From Nannochloropsis salina CCMP1776 (taxonomy: Eukaryota > Sar > Eustigmatophyceae > Eustigmatales > Monodopsidaceae): 64,000 bases of DNA. Position numbers and translations under genes: made by a program. The stretch spans positions 160,089 to 224,088 of the forward strand of contig SDOX01000119.1 of assembly GCA_004565275.1 (NCBI GenBank). Reading direction: 5' to 3'. Below are positions 9,095 to 19,618 of the stretch, in pieces. The notes under the pieces are model-generated. The model was not told the DNA's origin, searched no databases, and saw nothing but the letters and a program-made list of their open reading frames with translations. How positions within the stretch are numbered: the stretch's first letter is position 1; each line of letters opens with the position of its first letter.

Positions 9095-10264
9095 ATGGTG
9101 CCTTCGTCATACCCTCATCCCTCTGTAACCGATGATACGGCATGCGCTCTGACTGCGATCGAGGAGGAGCGTCTAGCGAACATAAAGAAGAACCATGCCG
9201 TCCTCGTCTCTGTGGGCCTTGCTTCCCATGGCCTCGCTGCATCTCGTCCTAAAAATAACTCTAGCAGCCTAAAAGGTGTGCATAGGCTCAAACGCCCTCC
9301 AAAACCACCAACTCTGCCAACACGGAGATCCATTCGCAACTTAGGTCGGGACGCGCCCGATTACAAAGAAGATGGTATTTCGTATGCCTTGACATCGTCT
9401 CCTCCAGCTTTTACCGTGGGTCCTCGTCATAAATGGAATGCAGAGGAGGATGCCGCGTTTTCCGAGAAGGCTTGGGATGCACCGTCCACGGCAGTATTGG
9501 CAAGCACTCCCACAGGACGTACAGCAACTCCTGGAAGCTCACGCACCAGGACGGCGGATGTTTCTCGCCTTGCGGAGTACTTGGGAAAGCCGGTACCTTA
9601 TACCGGAAAACAATGCGTCATAGACTTGATGAGTCCAGCAAATGAAGATGGACAAGGCCCCGTGAAGTTCAGTAAATATGCTGGGGTTGTGGAATGGCGA
9701 AATTGCGTGGTTTTGTGGGTGAACGCCGACGGGCATGACTACGAAAACTTGTTTCTGGGGAATGGACGACAGATGACATGGTTTGCGGGTAGCCGCGTTA
9801 CTGCCGAAACGCCGGTTATGCTCCGGCTGCTAGCGGCGGGGAGGATGAGGAAGGAAGAGGAGCGAAAAACGAGAGAAGGTGAAATTATACAAAGCAGGGG
9901 GGCGGGGTCGAAGCCAGCAGAGATTCGAGAAGATGGGGGGGGGCAGGAGGACATATTGTTGTTTTGCAGGCGACAGGGGCAGCCATACGTATTCATGGGC
10001 AGGATATGGTACGTTTGGTACGAGGTGAATCGGCATCCGATCAAAGTGTTGTGGGAGCTGCGGGACTTCGAGGCAATCCGAGACAGCCCCCACGTGCGGG
10101 AGGTGATGGGAGGCGTGGATGTAGAAAAGGAAGGGGAGGCGGCGGGTCGGGTCAACGGGCCGTGTGGTGGAGAGAAAGAGAAAGATGGGGGCGGGACAGA
10201 GGAGGGGAAAGGGAGCGAAGGGCAGGGCATGGGGCATCGAGGCAAGCGAGCCCGGGCGAAGTGA
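9095..10264 (+). CDS. Unassigned protein with a DUF3427/SRA-like beta domain
   Basis: A 389-residue protein from the first ATG of a longer frame; the frame upstream of it opens only at a GTG. The first 150 residues are polar with basic patches (RLKRPPKPPTLPTRRSIRNL), like a disordered nuclear segment. Residues about 185-340 form a compact region: KFSKYAGVVEWRNCVVLWVN, YENLFLGNGRQMTWFAGSRV, ILLFCRRQGQPYVFMGRIWY and HPIKVLWELRDFEAI. That order (ring-like strand, N-[LV]-F, W-F, phosphate-like R-x-T-x-x-[ST]-P, then F-MGRI-Y and a closing WEL) recalls DUF3427 domains fused to bacterial helicases and some SRA-like folds. The match is from memory and weak. The C-terminus is Gly/Glu/Lys-rich and ends KRARAK, a possible nuclear signal. 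A DNA-binding role is a guess. Confidence 0.7.
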   Translation: MVPSSYPHPSVTDDTACALTAIEEERLANIKKNHAVLVSVGLASHGLAASRPKNNSSSLKGVHRLKRPPKPPTLPTRRSIRNLGRDAPDYKEDGISYALTSSPPAFTVGPRHKWNAEEDAAFSEKAWDAPSTAVLASTPTGRTATPGSSRTRTADVSRLAEYLGKPVPYTGKQCVIDLMSPANEDGQGPVKFSKYAGVVEWRNCVVLWVNADGHDYENLFLGNGRQMTWFAGSRVTAETPVMLRLLAAGRMRKEEERKTREGEIIQSRGAGSKPAEIREDGGGQEDILLFCRRQGQPYVFMGRIWYVWYEVNRHPIKVLWELRDFEAIRDSPHVREVMGGVDVEKEGEAAGRVNGPCGGEKEKDGGGTEEGKGSEGQGMGHRGKRARAK

Positions 10265-10406
10265 TGGAAAGGGCCTTTTTGAACGGATAGAGGCGCAAAA
10301 TAAAGCATATGTACAAACGAGCAGAGAACAATGTGATTTTCAATTCCCCCGGAGGAAATCATGTCTCCTGTGTGAGAAGCCTTATGTTCCTGTCCTCCCT
10401 GTTGGG

Positions 10407-11342
10407 CTACCTCGAACGCTCCATCTTTATTCGCGCCTTCACCGTCATGATCGACGGCGGGTCGGCACTAAAGCTCACCGTGGGGTAGTATTTGACCAGC
10501 TCCAGTCCTTCGATGTCTTCCCCTACCCGCTTGAACCGGCGCAAGACCCGCAAAGCACTGAGGCGGGGAACAGAGGCGACCCCGGTGTCGGCGGCCGCGT
10601 CCGCCACTCGGCAGTACTCCGAGGAACCGAAGGCGTCCACCGCCGAATTTTCAAAGGACCGTTTTGTCACCTTAATCTCCCGAACCGTTCCGTCGGGGAA
10701 GGAGACAGTAAGGACGTTGGGGTTGCCACGGTCCCAACGGCTCGAGACCCCTTCTTGGTACAGCTCGCTTTTTCCCGCTTTCGCAAGGCGGGCCTTCCAC
10801 AGTTGTTCCTCGTTGAATCCTCGATCTGCTATTACCAGTGGCGTGGATATCTGTCCCTCCACTGAGGCTTCGCTTCGCGGGCCCCTTCCATCTGCCTCGT
10901 ACGGCAGGAACCGGACCAGATACTTCAGCTTTTCACCCTGTTGCGCCGTTGCTTGCGCCAGATCCTCGGGAGATACCTTGCCGACTTCCTCTGGGGGTAC
11001 CACAAGGCCTACTACCTCCCTGGTTTCCATCCAATCACCCGCGAAAAACGAGGGATACAATGTGTCAGGTGCGCCGTAACCGGGAAGCTTACTTGCCGCT
11101 TTGGCAACAGCTTCGCGAGCGCTCGAGGCATGGGACGGCCGTGGAGCCCCAAATAGAAAGCACAGGAGTGGAGAGATAATGCTCACACTAGAAAGGAAGT
11201 CGCGGCGGCTGGATGTCAAAGGGGGCTGAGGACTCGCAGGAGGGAAGGGCGGGGGGGAAGGCGATGGGGGTTGCGGGTGGAAAGCAAGGAGGACGGGAGG
11301 GAGCAGAAGATGGAGAAGGGGAAGAAGTGGTCTAATAATCAT
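10407..11342 (-). CDS. Plastid thylakoid-lumen protein with twin-arginine signal
   Basis: A 311-residue protein with a three-part address. Residues 1-21 are a hydrophobic signal ending LLAFHP, the heterokont plastid step. Next comes a Pro/Ser-rich transit stretch. Then residues 44-72 give SSRRDFLSS, a hydrophobic core and SHA-SS, a typical Tat signal and lumenal cleavage site. The mature part begins LPGYGAPDTLYPSFFAGDWM and continues with a lipocalin-like pattern of strands (FNEEQLWKARLA, ENSAVDAFGSSEYCRVAD, VKYYPTVSFS). I recall related lumen proteins of unknown function in plants and cyanobacteria but cannot name the family firmly. Its 3' end faces that of the preceding plus-strand gene, 140 bases away. 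A folded, perhaps cofactor-bearing, lumen protein is inferred from Tat use. Confidence 0.85.
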   Translation of the reverse strand: MIIRPLLPLLHLLLPPVLLAFHPQPPSPSPPPFPPASPQPPLTSSRRDFLSSVSIISPLLCFLFGAPRPSHASSAREAVAKAASKLPGYGAPDTLYPSFFAGDWMETREVVGLVVPPEEVGKVSPEDLAQATAQQGEKLKYLVRFLPYEADGRGPRSEASVEGQISTPLVIADRGFNEEQLWKARLAKAGKSELYQEGVSSRWDRGNPNVLTVSFPDGTVREIKVTKRSFENSAVDAFGSSEYCRVADAAADTGVASVPRLSALRVLRRFKRVGEDIEGLELVKYYPTVSFSADPPSIMTVKARIKMERSR

Positions 11343-11824
11343 GCCTTTAGGGGTTTGATTGAATTTCCGCTCTACAGATGGGATGCTTAGGGGAAAAAGG
11401 GCGTCAAGGATTAGGAATAAGACGGTCCAGGCAATAGGTGTCCAAGCACGTCACGAGCAAGCCTGAAGGCATCCCATATTCCCCTCACTTTCTACCCTCA
11501 AGTCTGAGAGCTAACGCATTCACAACTCCTTCAATATTTTCTCCCGTACAGTAAAGACGGAAAAAATGATGACGGGCGTGTGTCCTCAGTTTAAGATGGC
11601 ACTTTTTCTCACGTCGGACAAGTAGCGACTGTTTTTTCGGCGAGGACAGAGTACGTCTCGTGACGTTGGCAACTCAGTCGTCTCGAGGAAGAGGAAATCG
11701 AAATGACCGTGCTCCAATCTTATTCACGACGAATACGTCGCACAGGCGAGACACCAGTAGGGTTGTGGATGCTACTACGCAATCATTTTTCCGATTCTTC
11801 CGAAAGCGGCTTTGCTCAGAAAGT
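11343..11824. other. Divergent promoter region
   Basis: About 480 bases between the divergently transcribed lumen-protein and MATE genes. The open frame of the MATE gene extends upstream to a GTG at 11660, but the first ATG is 11825 and the signal peptide starts there. Confidence 0.5.
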
Positions 11825-13558
11825 ATGAAGGAACACCACCTGGCGATCCGGGCAAGCACGCTAGCGTGTCTCTTCTGCGTCACGGGGGCTTTTACAAATC
11901 TCCATTTACGCAATGCTCCAAGAGGAAGAATTTCGCCATCATTGAGTACTTTAGCAAGTCGGTTGCATGTGTCTGCCCCATCATCATTCCGTCGGTCCGG
12001 AAAGCATTGCGTTTTTGCTGGATCGATTGCGCCGGCGGCTCCTGATGATTTCGAGGATGGTCTACCGCCTGAACCAGCCACACCGGACACTGACAGTCCG
12101 ACATCGACCCCTTTCCAGCGAATAGCTGACAGTAAACAAGCCGTGCCCACCCTGGCGGCGCTTTTGCGTTTTACTATTCCCACGCTGGGCATATGGCTGG
12201 CCGGGCCGATCATGTCCTTGGTCGATACGAGCGTGGTGGGCCTTTCCTCCGATTTGGAGCTGGCTGGCATGGGCCCCGCCACCAACCTGTGCGATTCTTT
12301 CATCTATCTCTTCACATTTTTGGCGGTGGCCACCACAAATCTTCTGGCGGGCGCGCTGGCGGATGGGGACGAAGCCAAGAGCCAGACTGTGGTCTCGCAC
12401 GCCCTCGCCATTGCCCTCGGCGCCGGTATCCTCGTCATGCTTGTCATCGAGATCGCGGGCAAGAGCATGCTAGCTGCAACCATCGGTGCGGACGGCCCCC
12501 TTCTCATCCCGGTTGCCCTCAAGTACACCAACATTCGGGCCCTGGGAGCCCCCTTTGTCTTGGTGGGCATGGTCGCTCAATCCTCCCTTCTCGGCGCCAA
12601 GGACTCCGTCACACCGCTCCTGGTCACCCTCGGCGCGGGTGCGATCAATTTAATCCTGGACATGACCCTGGTGTCGTTCGGAAAGTGCGGCATTGCCGGC
12701 GCGGCGGCTGCGACAGTGGTGGCAGAGATGGTCGGGACTGTCGTCCTCCTCCGGGCCCTGAAACGCTCCCAGGGACCCCGGCGTTTCTATCCTTTTATCG
12801 CCCTCTCGTCCCCCGTCAAGGACATTGCCAAATTCTTCACATTTGCGGGGCCGGTCTTTTTTGCCCTGTTCGGCAAGTCGCTCTGTTACACCTCCCTGGG
12901 CATCGCCGCGCAGATGATGGGTGCCGTGCCCCTTGCCGCCCATCAGGTCATGCTCCGATGCTTCTTTTTCTTTACCACCTTCGGCGACTCCCTCTCTACA
13001 ACGGCTCAAGCCTTCCTCCCCGGCTTTTTGGTCGACGACAACAAGCTCGCCATCGGGAAGGTGGTGCGGAGGCTCGTCTCCATCTCCTTGGGTGTGGGCG
13101 GTTTGAACGCCATGCTCGCGGGCTTGCTCCCTTCCTTTTTTCCTGGGCTTTTCACAACCAGTGCCGCCATCGTCGGCCAAATGCACTTGATCGCCCCGTG
13201 GCTTTCCCTGTGCCTACTCGCGCACGCCTGCACCATGGCCCTGGAGGGGACCTTATTGGCAGAGCGGGAGCTCCGATTTCTCGCGTCCTCCTACGCAATC
13301 AACACCTTGCTCGTCCTGGTCGGGCTTCGGAGGTTGCAGCACGTGGCTGCGGGGATCCAAGGGGTGTGGGCCTGTCTCCTGTATTTTCAAGTGAGCCGGT
13401 GCATCATTTTTGCCCTGCGCCTGCTCAGCAAGCACGGCCTGCTGCAGCGGGCGAGAAGGCGGGCATCCAGAATGTTCGAGAGCCTGGGCGGGAGGACTCG
13501 AGGACATGGTGGGGACGACGCGAGGATAGGGGGGAAGGGATTAAGCGTAGTGGACTGA
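11825..13558 (+). CDS. Plastid-targeted MATE-family transporter
   Basis: A 577-residue multidrug and toxic compound extrusion (MATE) transporter, which exchanges organic substrates for H+ or Na+. The start ATG leads straight into a signal peptide ending VTGAF (residues 19-23), the heterokont plastid motif, followed by a Ser/Arg-rich transit region to about 100. About twelve membrane helices follow, beginning LLRFTIPTLGIWLAGPIMSL. The region VDTSVVGLSSDLELAGMGPA is the typical MATE first-half signature, and TLVSFGKCGIAGAAAATVVA marks mid-protein. The second half repeats the plan (AGPVFFALFGKSLCYTSLGI, LAAHQVMLRCFFFFTTFGDS). Closest remembered group: plant plastid-envelope MATEs of the EDS5 type and DinF-like bacterial proteins. 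Substrate unknown. No introns seen. Confidence 0.9.
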   Translation: MKEHHLAIRASTLACLFCVTGAFTNLHLRNAPRGRISPSLSTLASRLHVSAPSSFRRSGKHCVFAGSIAPAAPDDFEDGLPPEPATPDTDSPTSTPFQRIADSKQAVPTLAALLRFTIPTLGIWLAGPIMSLVDTSVVGLSSDLELAGMGPATNLCDSFIYLFTFLAVATTNLLAGALADGDEAKSQTVVSHALAIALGAGILVMLVIEIAGKSMLAATIGADGPLLIPVALKYTNIRALGAPFVLVGMVAQSSLLGAKDSVTPLLVTLGAGAINLILDMTLVSFGKCGIAGAAAATVVAEMVGTVVLLRALKRSQGPRRFYPFIALSSPVKDIAKFFTFAGPVFFALFGKSLCYTSLGIAAQMMGAVPLAAHQVMLRCFFFFTTFGDSLSTTAQAFLPGFLVDDNKLAIGKVVRRLVSISLGVGGLNAMLAGLLPSFFPGLFTTSAAIVGQMHLIAPWLSLCLLAHACTMALEGTLLAERELRFLASSYAINTLLVLVGLRRLQHVAAGIQGVWACLLYFQVSRCIIFALRLLSKHGLLQRARRRASRMFESLGGRTRGHGGDDARIGGKGLSVVD

Positions 13559-13709
13559 GGCCATGGGTGTACCAGTATGACGGCCGGCAGTCAAAAAACG
13601 AAAAAAATAAAATCAAATGTTATGAACCCCCGCATAGTCTTCCCGACCGATCAGGCCCTACTACCATATACATCTCTTTTTTCCTTTCTTTTCACCACTT
13701 CCCCCTCAA

Positions 13710-14859
13710 TCATAAGGATGTCTCCAATGCAATCTCCATCAACTCCCGGGCCGTAACCTGCACGTGGTTGCCATCTCCCAGTTCGGAGAAAACCGCACGG
13801 GCCTGAGAGAAATCCTGAGCCTTGGTGGAGGCTGTGTGGGTGATGACGCAGGGCATCTGGGCACCCAGGGCGGCTTGCAGGCCGATCAGGCTGTCCTCGA
13901 TGACCACAGAACGGGAGGCAGGGATGGCCAGCCTGGAGCATGGAGGGGGATTGGTGGCATCGAAGGTCCAGGGAAGTGAGGCTCAAAATGGAGAATAATG
14001 ACCTGCCCGTGCAGGATCAGCAACCCCAATCCCTCCGTACCTTTCGCTCGCCAACCGGTAGATCTCTGGGTCAGGTTTCCGGTGCTTGACGTCGTCCCCC
14101 GCCAGGATGAGGTCGAAATGCTGAAGTACGTCGGGCTTGAGCAGGTTGTCCAGTACGAAGAGGCAGGAGGTTTTGGTGGAGGCCGAGCAGATGGCCAGTT
14201 TTGGCCGGTCCTCGCCCAGTCTCCGTGCCTCCTCGATTAACCGCAAAACCCCTGGACGGACCTGAGCGGTCCCGCCACGGATCATGTCCTTATAGATATC
14301 TGTCTTGCGATTCTGTAACGCGTTGAGTATGTCTTCCCTCCCCTTTTCCTCAGTGGGGGCCGCGCCCAAAGTCGATGTGGGCCACCCATTCTCGCCGAAG
14401 TAATACCTCATTTTGGGAATGCCACCCGCGACTTTATTTTGGAGCTGGTCGTAGTACTCCTCGTCCCAGCGGTAGTCGATCTCGAACTCGCGGAACATGG
14501 TGTTGTAGGCCTCTCGATGCAAGGACTCCGACTGTCCCATGCAGCGCAGGTAAAAAGGTCGGGAGAGGTGAGGGCACAATGAGAAGTTAAATAAGGGAAG
14601 TTGCAGAAGACTGTGCACTGGAGATCTCTCTCCAACACGCACCTACCTCAAGAATGACACCATCGCAATCAAAGATCAATGCCCAGTCCCTACTAGCTCT
14701 GCCGGCATACAACCATGTCACCGTCCTGTGTGGCAGCTGTCCAGGCTGTGTTGAGGTTGCAGGCTTATAGACTGAGGAGAGAGGCGACACGAAAGCTTGC
14801 GACAAGGCCACAGCGGATACTACGATCAGCAGGAGGGAGAGAGTGCTGCCTCGAGACAT
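13710..14859 (-). CDS. Plastid CbbY-like HAD phosphatase
   Basis: A HAD hydrolase of the CbbY group; family members dephosphorylate xylulose-1,5-bisphosphate, a Rubisco inhibitor. Three exons on minus: 14859-14647, 14531-14041 and 13932-13710, with introns of 115 and 108 bases, giving 308 residues. Residues 1-23 are a signal peptide ending SQAF, so the protein goes to the plastid. Joint 1 gives FDCDGVILE-SESLHREAYN, with nucleophile Asp64 and acid Asp66. Motif II is ICSAST, motif III the Lys of HRKPDPEIY, and motif IV VVIEDS directly after joint 2 (LASER-LAIPASRSVVIEDS). Both joints keep phase and rebuild family sequence. Xylulose-bisphosphatase activity is likely but paralogues with other sugar-phosphate substrates exist. 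Confidence 0.92.
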
Positions 14860-15321
14860 TCGGGAGCGTCTGTAGCAATGAGGAGACTGGTCTCCCGCGA
14901 AAGCTCCTAGAATGTAGCGAAGGGGTAATAAGAAGTGAAGAAGAAGTCACAAAGGCAGTCTTCCCCCCTCTGTCATGTGTGGGATTGCGGGAAATGCGTC
15001 GTAAGTGTTGTCACACAGAGGAGGGACGAAGTCCGATGCTGCGGTTTCAAAAGGTCCTGCAGACTACCGACTTCGTCCGCGCATGTTGCAGACTCACGCA
15101 GACCAGTACAGCATACAAAATGCCAATCCAGCACGACATCACCATTCTCCCCCGACGCACATTGCATGCGTTCGCTACGCGTGCTTCAAAACAGCGTCCG
15201 ACCTCCCCTGGGGATATAGGTATGACGTACTCCTTCCACCCGCCCCCAGCGCGTCGCATCTCAGCGAGGTCTCCCTCTGTGTTCCTACACACGTGCTCTG
15301 AGTCCCCTCACTCTTCATCCA
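14860..15321. other. Divergent promoter region
   Basis: About 460 bases between the CbbY-like gene (minus) and the NDC1-type gene (plus), both plastid-related. A shared bidirectional promoter is possible. Short frames here look random. Confidence 0.45.
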
Positions 15322-17241
15322 ATGACACGATACAGGGCCTCCATGGAGGACGCTGCGATGAATGCTGATGCGGATGTGGGAAAAGGTTTAAAGACTTTGG
15401 GGAGGCGCGGGAGGACGCGTTCGAGGGCTGGAGCATGCACCTCCTTCCTTGCCTCCGTAGTTGCGTTCCTGCTCGCAGACCCCGGCACGGCTTTCATGCC
15501 ATTGCGAGTCATTAAAAGCCACACAAGAGCCATCACTACGCCAAGTATCTGCATGTCGATTCAGTCGTCGTCATCAAAAGGTGCGAGGGAAAAGTAATGT
15601 TTTTTGAAGCTGACTCATCATTGTCCCTGCCATGTCCAAACGTGTGCAGGCCGTTCCCTTACGTACGCCCGATCGATGTCTGTTATGGAAGGCATGCACT
15701 ATTACGTGGTTCAAATTCACGGGCTTTTGCGGTTTTTCGTCAAATTTGGGGTCCAAATAACAAAAATAAACCAACCACGCCTGTCCCACCCAACAGTCAA
15801 ACCGCGAGTTGTCGTTGCAGGCGGGGGATTTGGAGGCTTGTACAGCGCACTCCGCTTGTCCGAGCTCTCACGCCCGTCGCGATATGCACCTCCCTCCATC
15901 GACATCACCCTTGTGGACAGGCACGACCGCTTTGTCTTCCTCCCCTTGCTGTACGAGTTGGCCATGGGGGACGCGAACGAGGAGGAGGTAGCCCCGCGGT
16001 TTGAAAGTCTGCTGGCGTCCACAGGCATCCGCTTTGTGCAGGGGGAAGTAGAGGCGATCGATCTAGCTGGGAAGTGCGTGCAGGTGCAGTCGCAAGGAGA
16101 GGCCACGGGGGAGGAGGCCCGGGAGGGTCCTGAAAGCGCGTTCGAAACGCCTTCGTCGGGGTCGTCCAAGTCGCTTGCCTACGACAAACTCGTGCTCGCC
16201 TTGGGCTCCGAGCCAATGCTCCCCCCTGCTGCCTCCCTCCCGCTTTCAAAGGGGTCCCTTCCTCCCTCCCCCTCCTCGGTCATGCCCTTCTACACCTTGC
16301 GGGACGCCCACGCGCTCCGGCGTCAGTTGATGCGCATCGACGCCCTTCCTTCCCCCACACTCTTCCGCACTGTGATCGTGGGCGGGGGCTACTCGGGCGT
16401 GGAGCTTGCGGCGAATCTAGCCACACGTTTGGGTCGGGACAAGGGCCGCGTCACCCTGGTGGAGCGTGGGTACCAGATTCTGGGGAACTCCCCCATGCCT
16501 GTGCGTGCCTCGGCGGGGAAGAGGCTGGAGGAGGAAGGGGTGGAAGTGATGCTGGGTGTGGACGTGGTGGAGGTGGACGGCGCGCGGGTGGTGGTGAGGG
16601 ACAGGGCTGCGGGGACGCAGGGTAAGGAAGGGGCGGAGGGGGCGGGAGGGGGGGGGAGGGAGGGGGAGGTGGTCTTGCCTGCTGACTTGGTGGTGTGGAC
16701 CGCGGGGGCGCGCGTGAGTCCCGTGGTGGGGGCCATGGAGGGCCTGGAGAAGGACGGACGGGGGAAATTGGTGACGGACGGAGGACTTCGGGCGCTGGGC
16801 TCGGGGGGGGACGTCTACGTGGTCGGGGACAATGCCGCCGTTATGGGCTACCGGGGTGGAGGGCCCCCGGGGAGTGTGGGGGAGAAGGAGCAGGTGCTTC
16901 CCTCCACCGCTCAGGTCGCGTTCCAGGAGTCCGAGGTGGCGGCTTGGAACTTGTGGTCGTCTCTGACGCCGGGGGCCCCGGGCCCCCTGCGCTTCCAGTA
17001 CACGCCTTTGGGGGAGATGCTCACGCTGGGCCCTGTGGACGCGACCATCTCGGGGCTCCAGGGCATGTTCAATTTGGAAGGGCCGTCGGCCAGCCTGGCC
17101 AGGCGCTTGGTGTACATTATGCGGATGCCGACGGGTTCGCAGCGGCTGAAAGCGGCCAAGGCGTGGGCCAAAGGACGGACAGCGAAGGTGAAGGGTGCGT
17201 TTCAGGAGGCCTTCGCGGAGGGAAACGCATGGCAGAAATGA
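15322..17241 (+). CDS. NDC1: Plastid type II NAD(P)H dehydrogenase, NDC1 type
   Basis: A single-subunit flavoenzyme passing electrons from NAD(P)H to quinones; plant NDC1 acts in plastids on plastoquinone and in vitamin K and tocopherol redox steps. Exons 15322-15580 and 15797-17241 around a 216-base intron give 567 residues; ATGs at 15343 and 15358 are also usable. A hydrophobic segment ends LADPGTAFMP (residues 51-60), the heterokont plastid motif. The intron joint gives SSSSK-VKPRVVVAGGGFGG, restoring the FAD Rossmann start. The NAD(P) site is TVIVGGGYSGVELAANLATR. VYVVGDNAA closes the FAD site. The C-terminus (DATISGLQGMFNLEGPSASL, then RRLVYIMRMPTGSQRLKAAK) matches the NDC1-specific tail and separates it from NDA/NDB enzymes. 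Gly/Glu-rich insert near residues 340-355. Confidence 0.93.
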
Positions 17242-18223
17242 AAAGGATACATCTTTTGGGGAGGAAGGGAGGAAATTAAAGGAACGTACAGCAGACGTGT
17301 GTAATCGGCTTCCCTGCCATGGCTTCCGTAAAGGTGACTATATCCGGCATGTTTTTTCTTTATACTTCCACGTTCTCACTCCTGAGAGCACGGCACAAAT
17401 GTTAATGCATGCTAATCATTGGCAAACCAGAACAAAACTTCAAAATGTGGGAGTCAGTCACGTAGTGTGGGAATCCATGCCGGGCAAGGCTTCCAAGTTG
17501 TCTTCACATGAGCTGTCTCGCCTTCATACTTTCATCACTTCGTCGCATGGACACAGTCCAACCCAGTGGACCGAATTAACACGCAACCATGCCATCCATA
17601 CGTCCACGACAGCCCATGTACTCTCCATGGATGCCATGGTGGCATTTAAAATATAGGCTTTTGGCCAAAAACCGAATTTCCGAACGTGCCTGCACTTGAA
17701 GGCTCAGCGCACCTCCCTCGCTGCCTCCCAGGCTGGCAACATGGCCGTAGGGACACTAAAACCACTCGAACCGCAAGGACTCATGTTCGTCAGTCAAATG
17801 AGGAAAAGAGGTCTTATAAGACTTGCATTGGAGCAGTGAACGTCTCATTGTGCGGCACCTGGACAATTCACCCGGTGCGCCAATGTGACGGCAGTCCCTC
17901 CTTGTTGACACCACCCTCACTCTTGTTCTTTTGGCCTTCCCGACCCGAAGATCTCACGCTGTCGCAGGCATTTTTTTTTAAGCCTTTGGCACGTCCGACA
18001 GGACGGCACGGCGATGCATTGCATGTTTGGGAAGCGACAAGCCATGTGTTTATATGTATATTTTGTCCCTTTTTCCCTTTGTTCCGGTTCTATCACGACA
18101 GATAGCTAGTGCCGATAGCGCGTGACAAGTGTTATTGAGTCGCGGTGGGTGACGGAGCCTGACTGGGCAACAGTCATCGCAACAGTCCCATCAATTCAGT
18201 GAAAAGCATACAGACGATAAGGC
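17242..18223. other. Intergenic region, no clear gene
   Basis: About 980 bases. Plus-strand frames at 17195-17656 and 17686-18105 are open but show no domain, no codon-bias signal and no splice logic. I see nothing else here beyond likely promoter and 3'-UTR sequence. Confidence 0.45.
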
Positions 18224-19618
18224 ATGACAGCAGCGACGCTGACCGCAACCACCACTTCGAGCACCGAGACGAGGCTCAACAATGCCGGAGGAAAGGAGAT
18301 CAAGTCGGCGGCGGGCTTCGACCTCTTCCCTCGGCCCCCTCGCACAGCCTATGATTTATACCAAGTACGTCGAGTCTTGAGACAAGGATTCGGTGGAAGG
18401 GTGGCATTGGAGAAGGACTGGCTTGGGTGGTTTCAAAAAGATGGGATGAGGGGAAACGAATAAAAGGATGCGGTTTGGAGTGCGTGAAATTGTGAAGACC
18501 CATCAAAAACGTATTACGTGATAGGCTCTGCGCGTTCACAAAGATGGATTGCCTATAAGTATAGTAAATTGGCCTTTTTCTGCTCGTCTATCGCCCCTCA
18601 CATTGGGCCTTGTCTTGGAAAGGATAGCGTCCTTACCTCCTCCCATCCCTGCACACCCGCCCTACAGGATGAAAAACACACGCGCCGAGTTTCCCTCGGT
18701 TGCCCTGTCCTGGATGCCACCTTTCGTGGAGGCCTTCCCGGCCATGGGGTTGTGGAAGTCAGCGGTATGGCAGGCGCGGGCAAGACCCAATTGATGCTCC
18801 AGCTCCTTGTTCAGCAGGTGAGGGACGCCGAGGCGGAGTGGCGACGTGCCAAGTACGCCACGCCTTTTGTGGCAGGCCGGTCTTTTTATCTGTCGACCGA
18901 AGGACCGTTGCCGGCGAAACGGTTGGCGGAGATGGCGGCCGCGACTTGTCCGGAGGACAGTGGCTTCGCCCAACGGGTGCTGGAGTCTGTAATTATAGTC
19001 GAAGCCAAGAACGTGGAAGACCAATTATATTTGCTGACCACTCAGCTTCCGTCCTTGCTGGGGGACGCTTCATTGGGGAAGATCCGGCTCTGCGTGATTG
19101 ATTCCATGTCTGCCCTGTTTCGGGGAGAGTTCAGCTTGTCCAAAGGGGACACATTGGAACGGGCGAAGATGATCTTTACCATGGCGAAGCAGATGAAACG
19201 GCTTTCGGACCGGTGGGGTCTGCCGTTTGTGGTCACAAATCAGGTAACGGCTGATTTTGCCGCTGCCACCTTCGGGGTGTGGGAGGGGGGGAATGCCGAC
19301 GTCGTGGGCGACGGGGTCCAGCCCGCCTTGGGTCTCTCCTGGTCGAACTGTGTGCATACGCGGTTTCTCCTCAGTCGCCGGGACGCGAACAACCTAATAC
19401 CATCCTTTCCGACACCTGGATCGAATCCTCCCTCCAATCCCGCGACGGCAGATGCGAGAAGCACTGGCCAAAGCAGCAGATGGATCCGACACATGCGCCT
19501 CCTGCTCTCTCCCTCCCTCCCTTCCAATTTGTCGTGTCGTTTCGTGTTGGAGACAGCAGGAGTGCGGGGGGTGCGGAGGACGGAGCTGAACGAGGACGGG
19601 AGGCCCCGAGAGCGATAG
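18224..19618 (+). CDS. XRCC3: RAD51 paralogue, XRCC3-like
   Basis: A RecA-fold recombination mediator; XRCC3 works with RAD51C in homologous repair and Holliday-junction handling. Exons 18224-18364 and 18668-19618 with a 303-base intron (GTACGT donor, CCTACAG acceptor, phase 0) give 363 residues. The joint gives AYDLYQ-DEKHTRRVSLGCPV, and RVSLGCPVLDATFRGGLP is the XRCC3-type opening. Walker A GMAGAGKT lies at about 80-87 and Walker B LCVIDSMSALFRGEF near 190. VVTNQV and VQPALGLSWSNCVHTRFLLS follow the XRCC3 order, and the tail FVLETAGVRGVRR matches the conserved C-terminal GVRG strand. A Ser/Pro-rich insert of about 45 residues precedes that strand. RAD51C or RAD51B are less likely because of the LGCPVLD and PALGLSW motifs. 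Confidence 0.88.

Noticed and set aside
12193-13806. A 537-codon plus-strand frame overlapping the MATE gene
   Set aside because: It is a +1 frame of the MATE gene, full of Arg/His/Gly, without any membrane helix.
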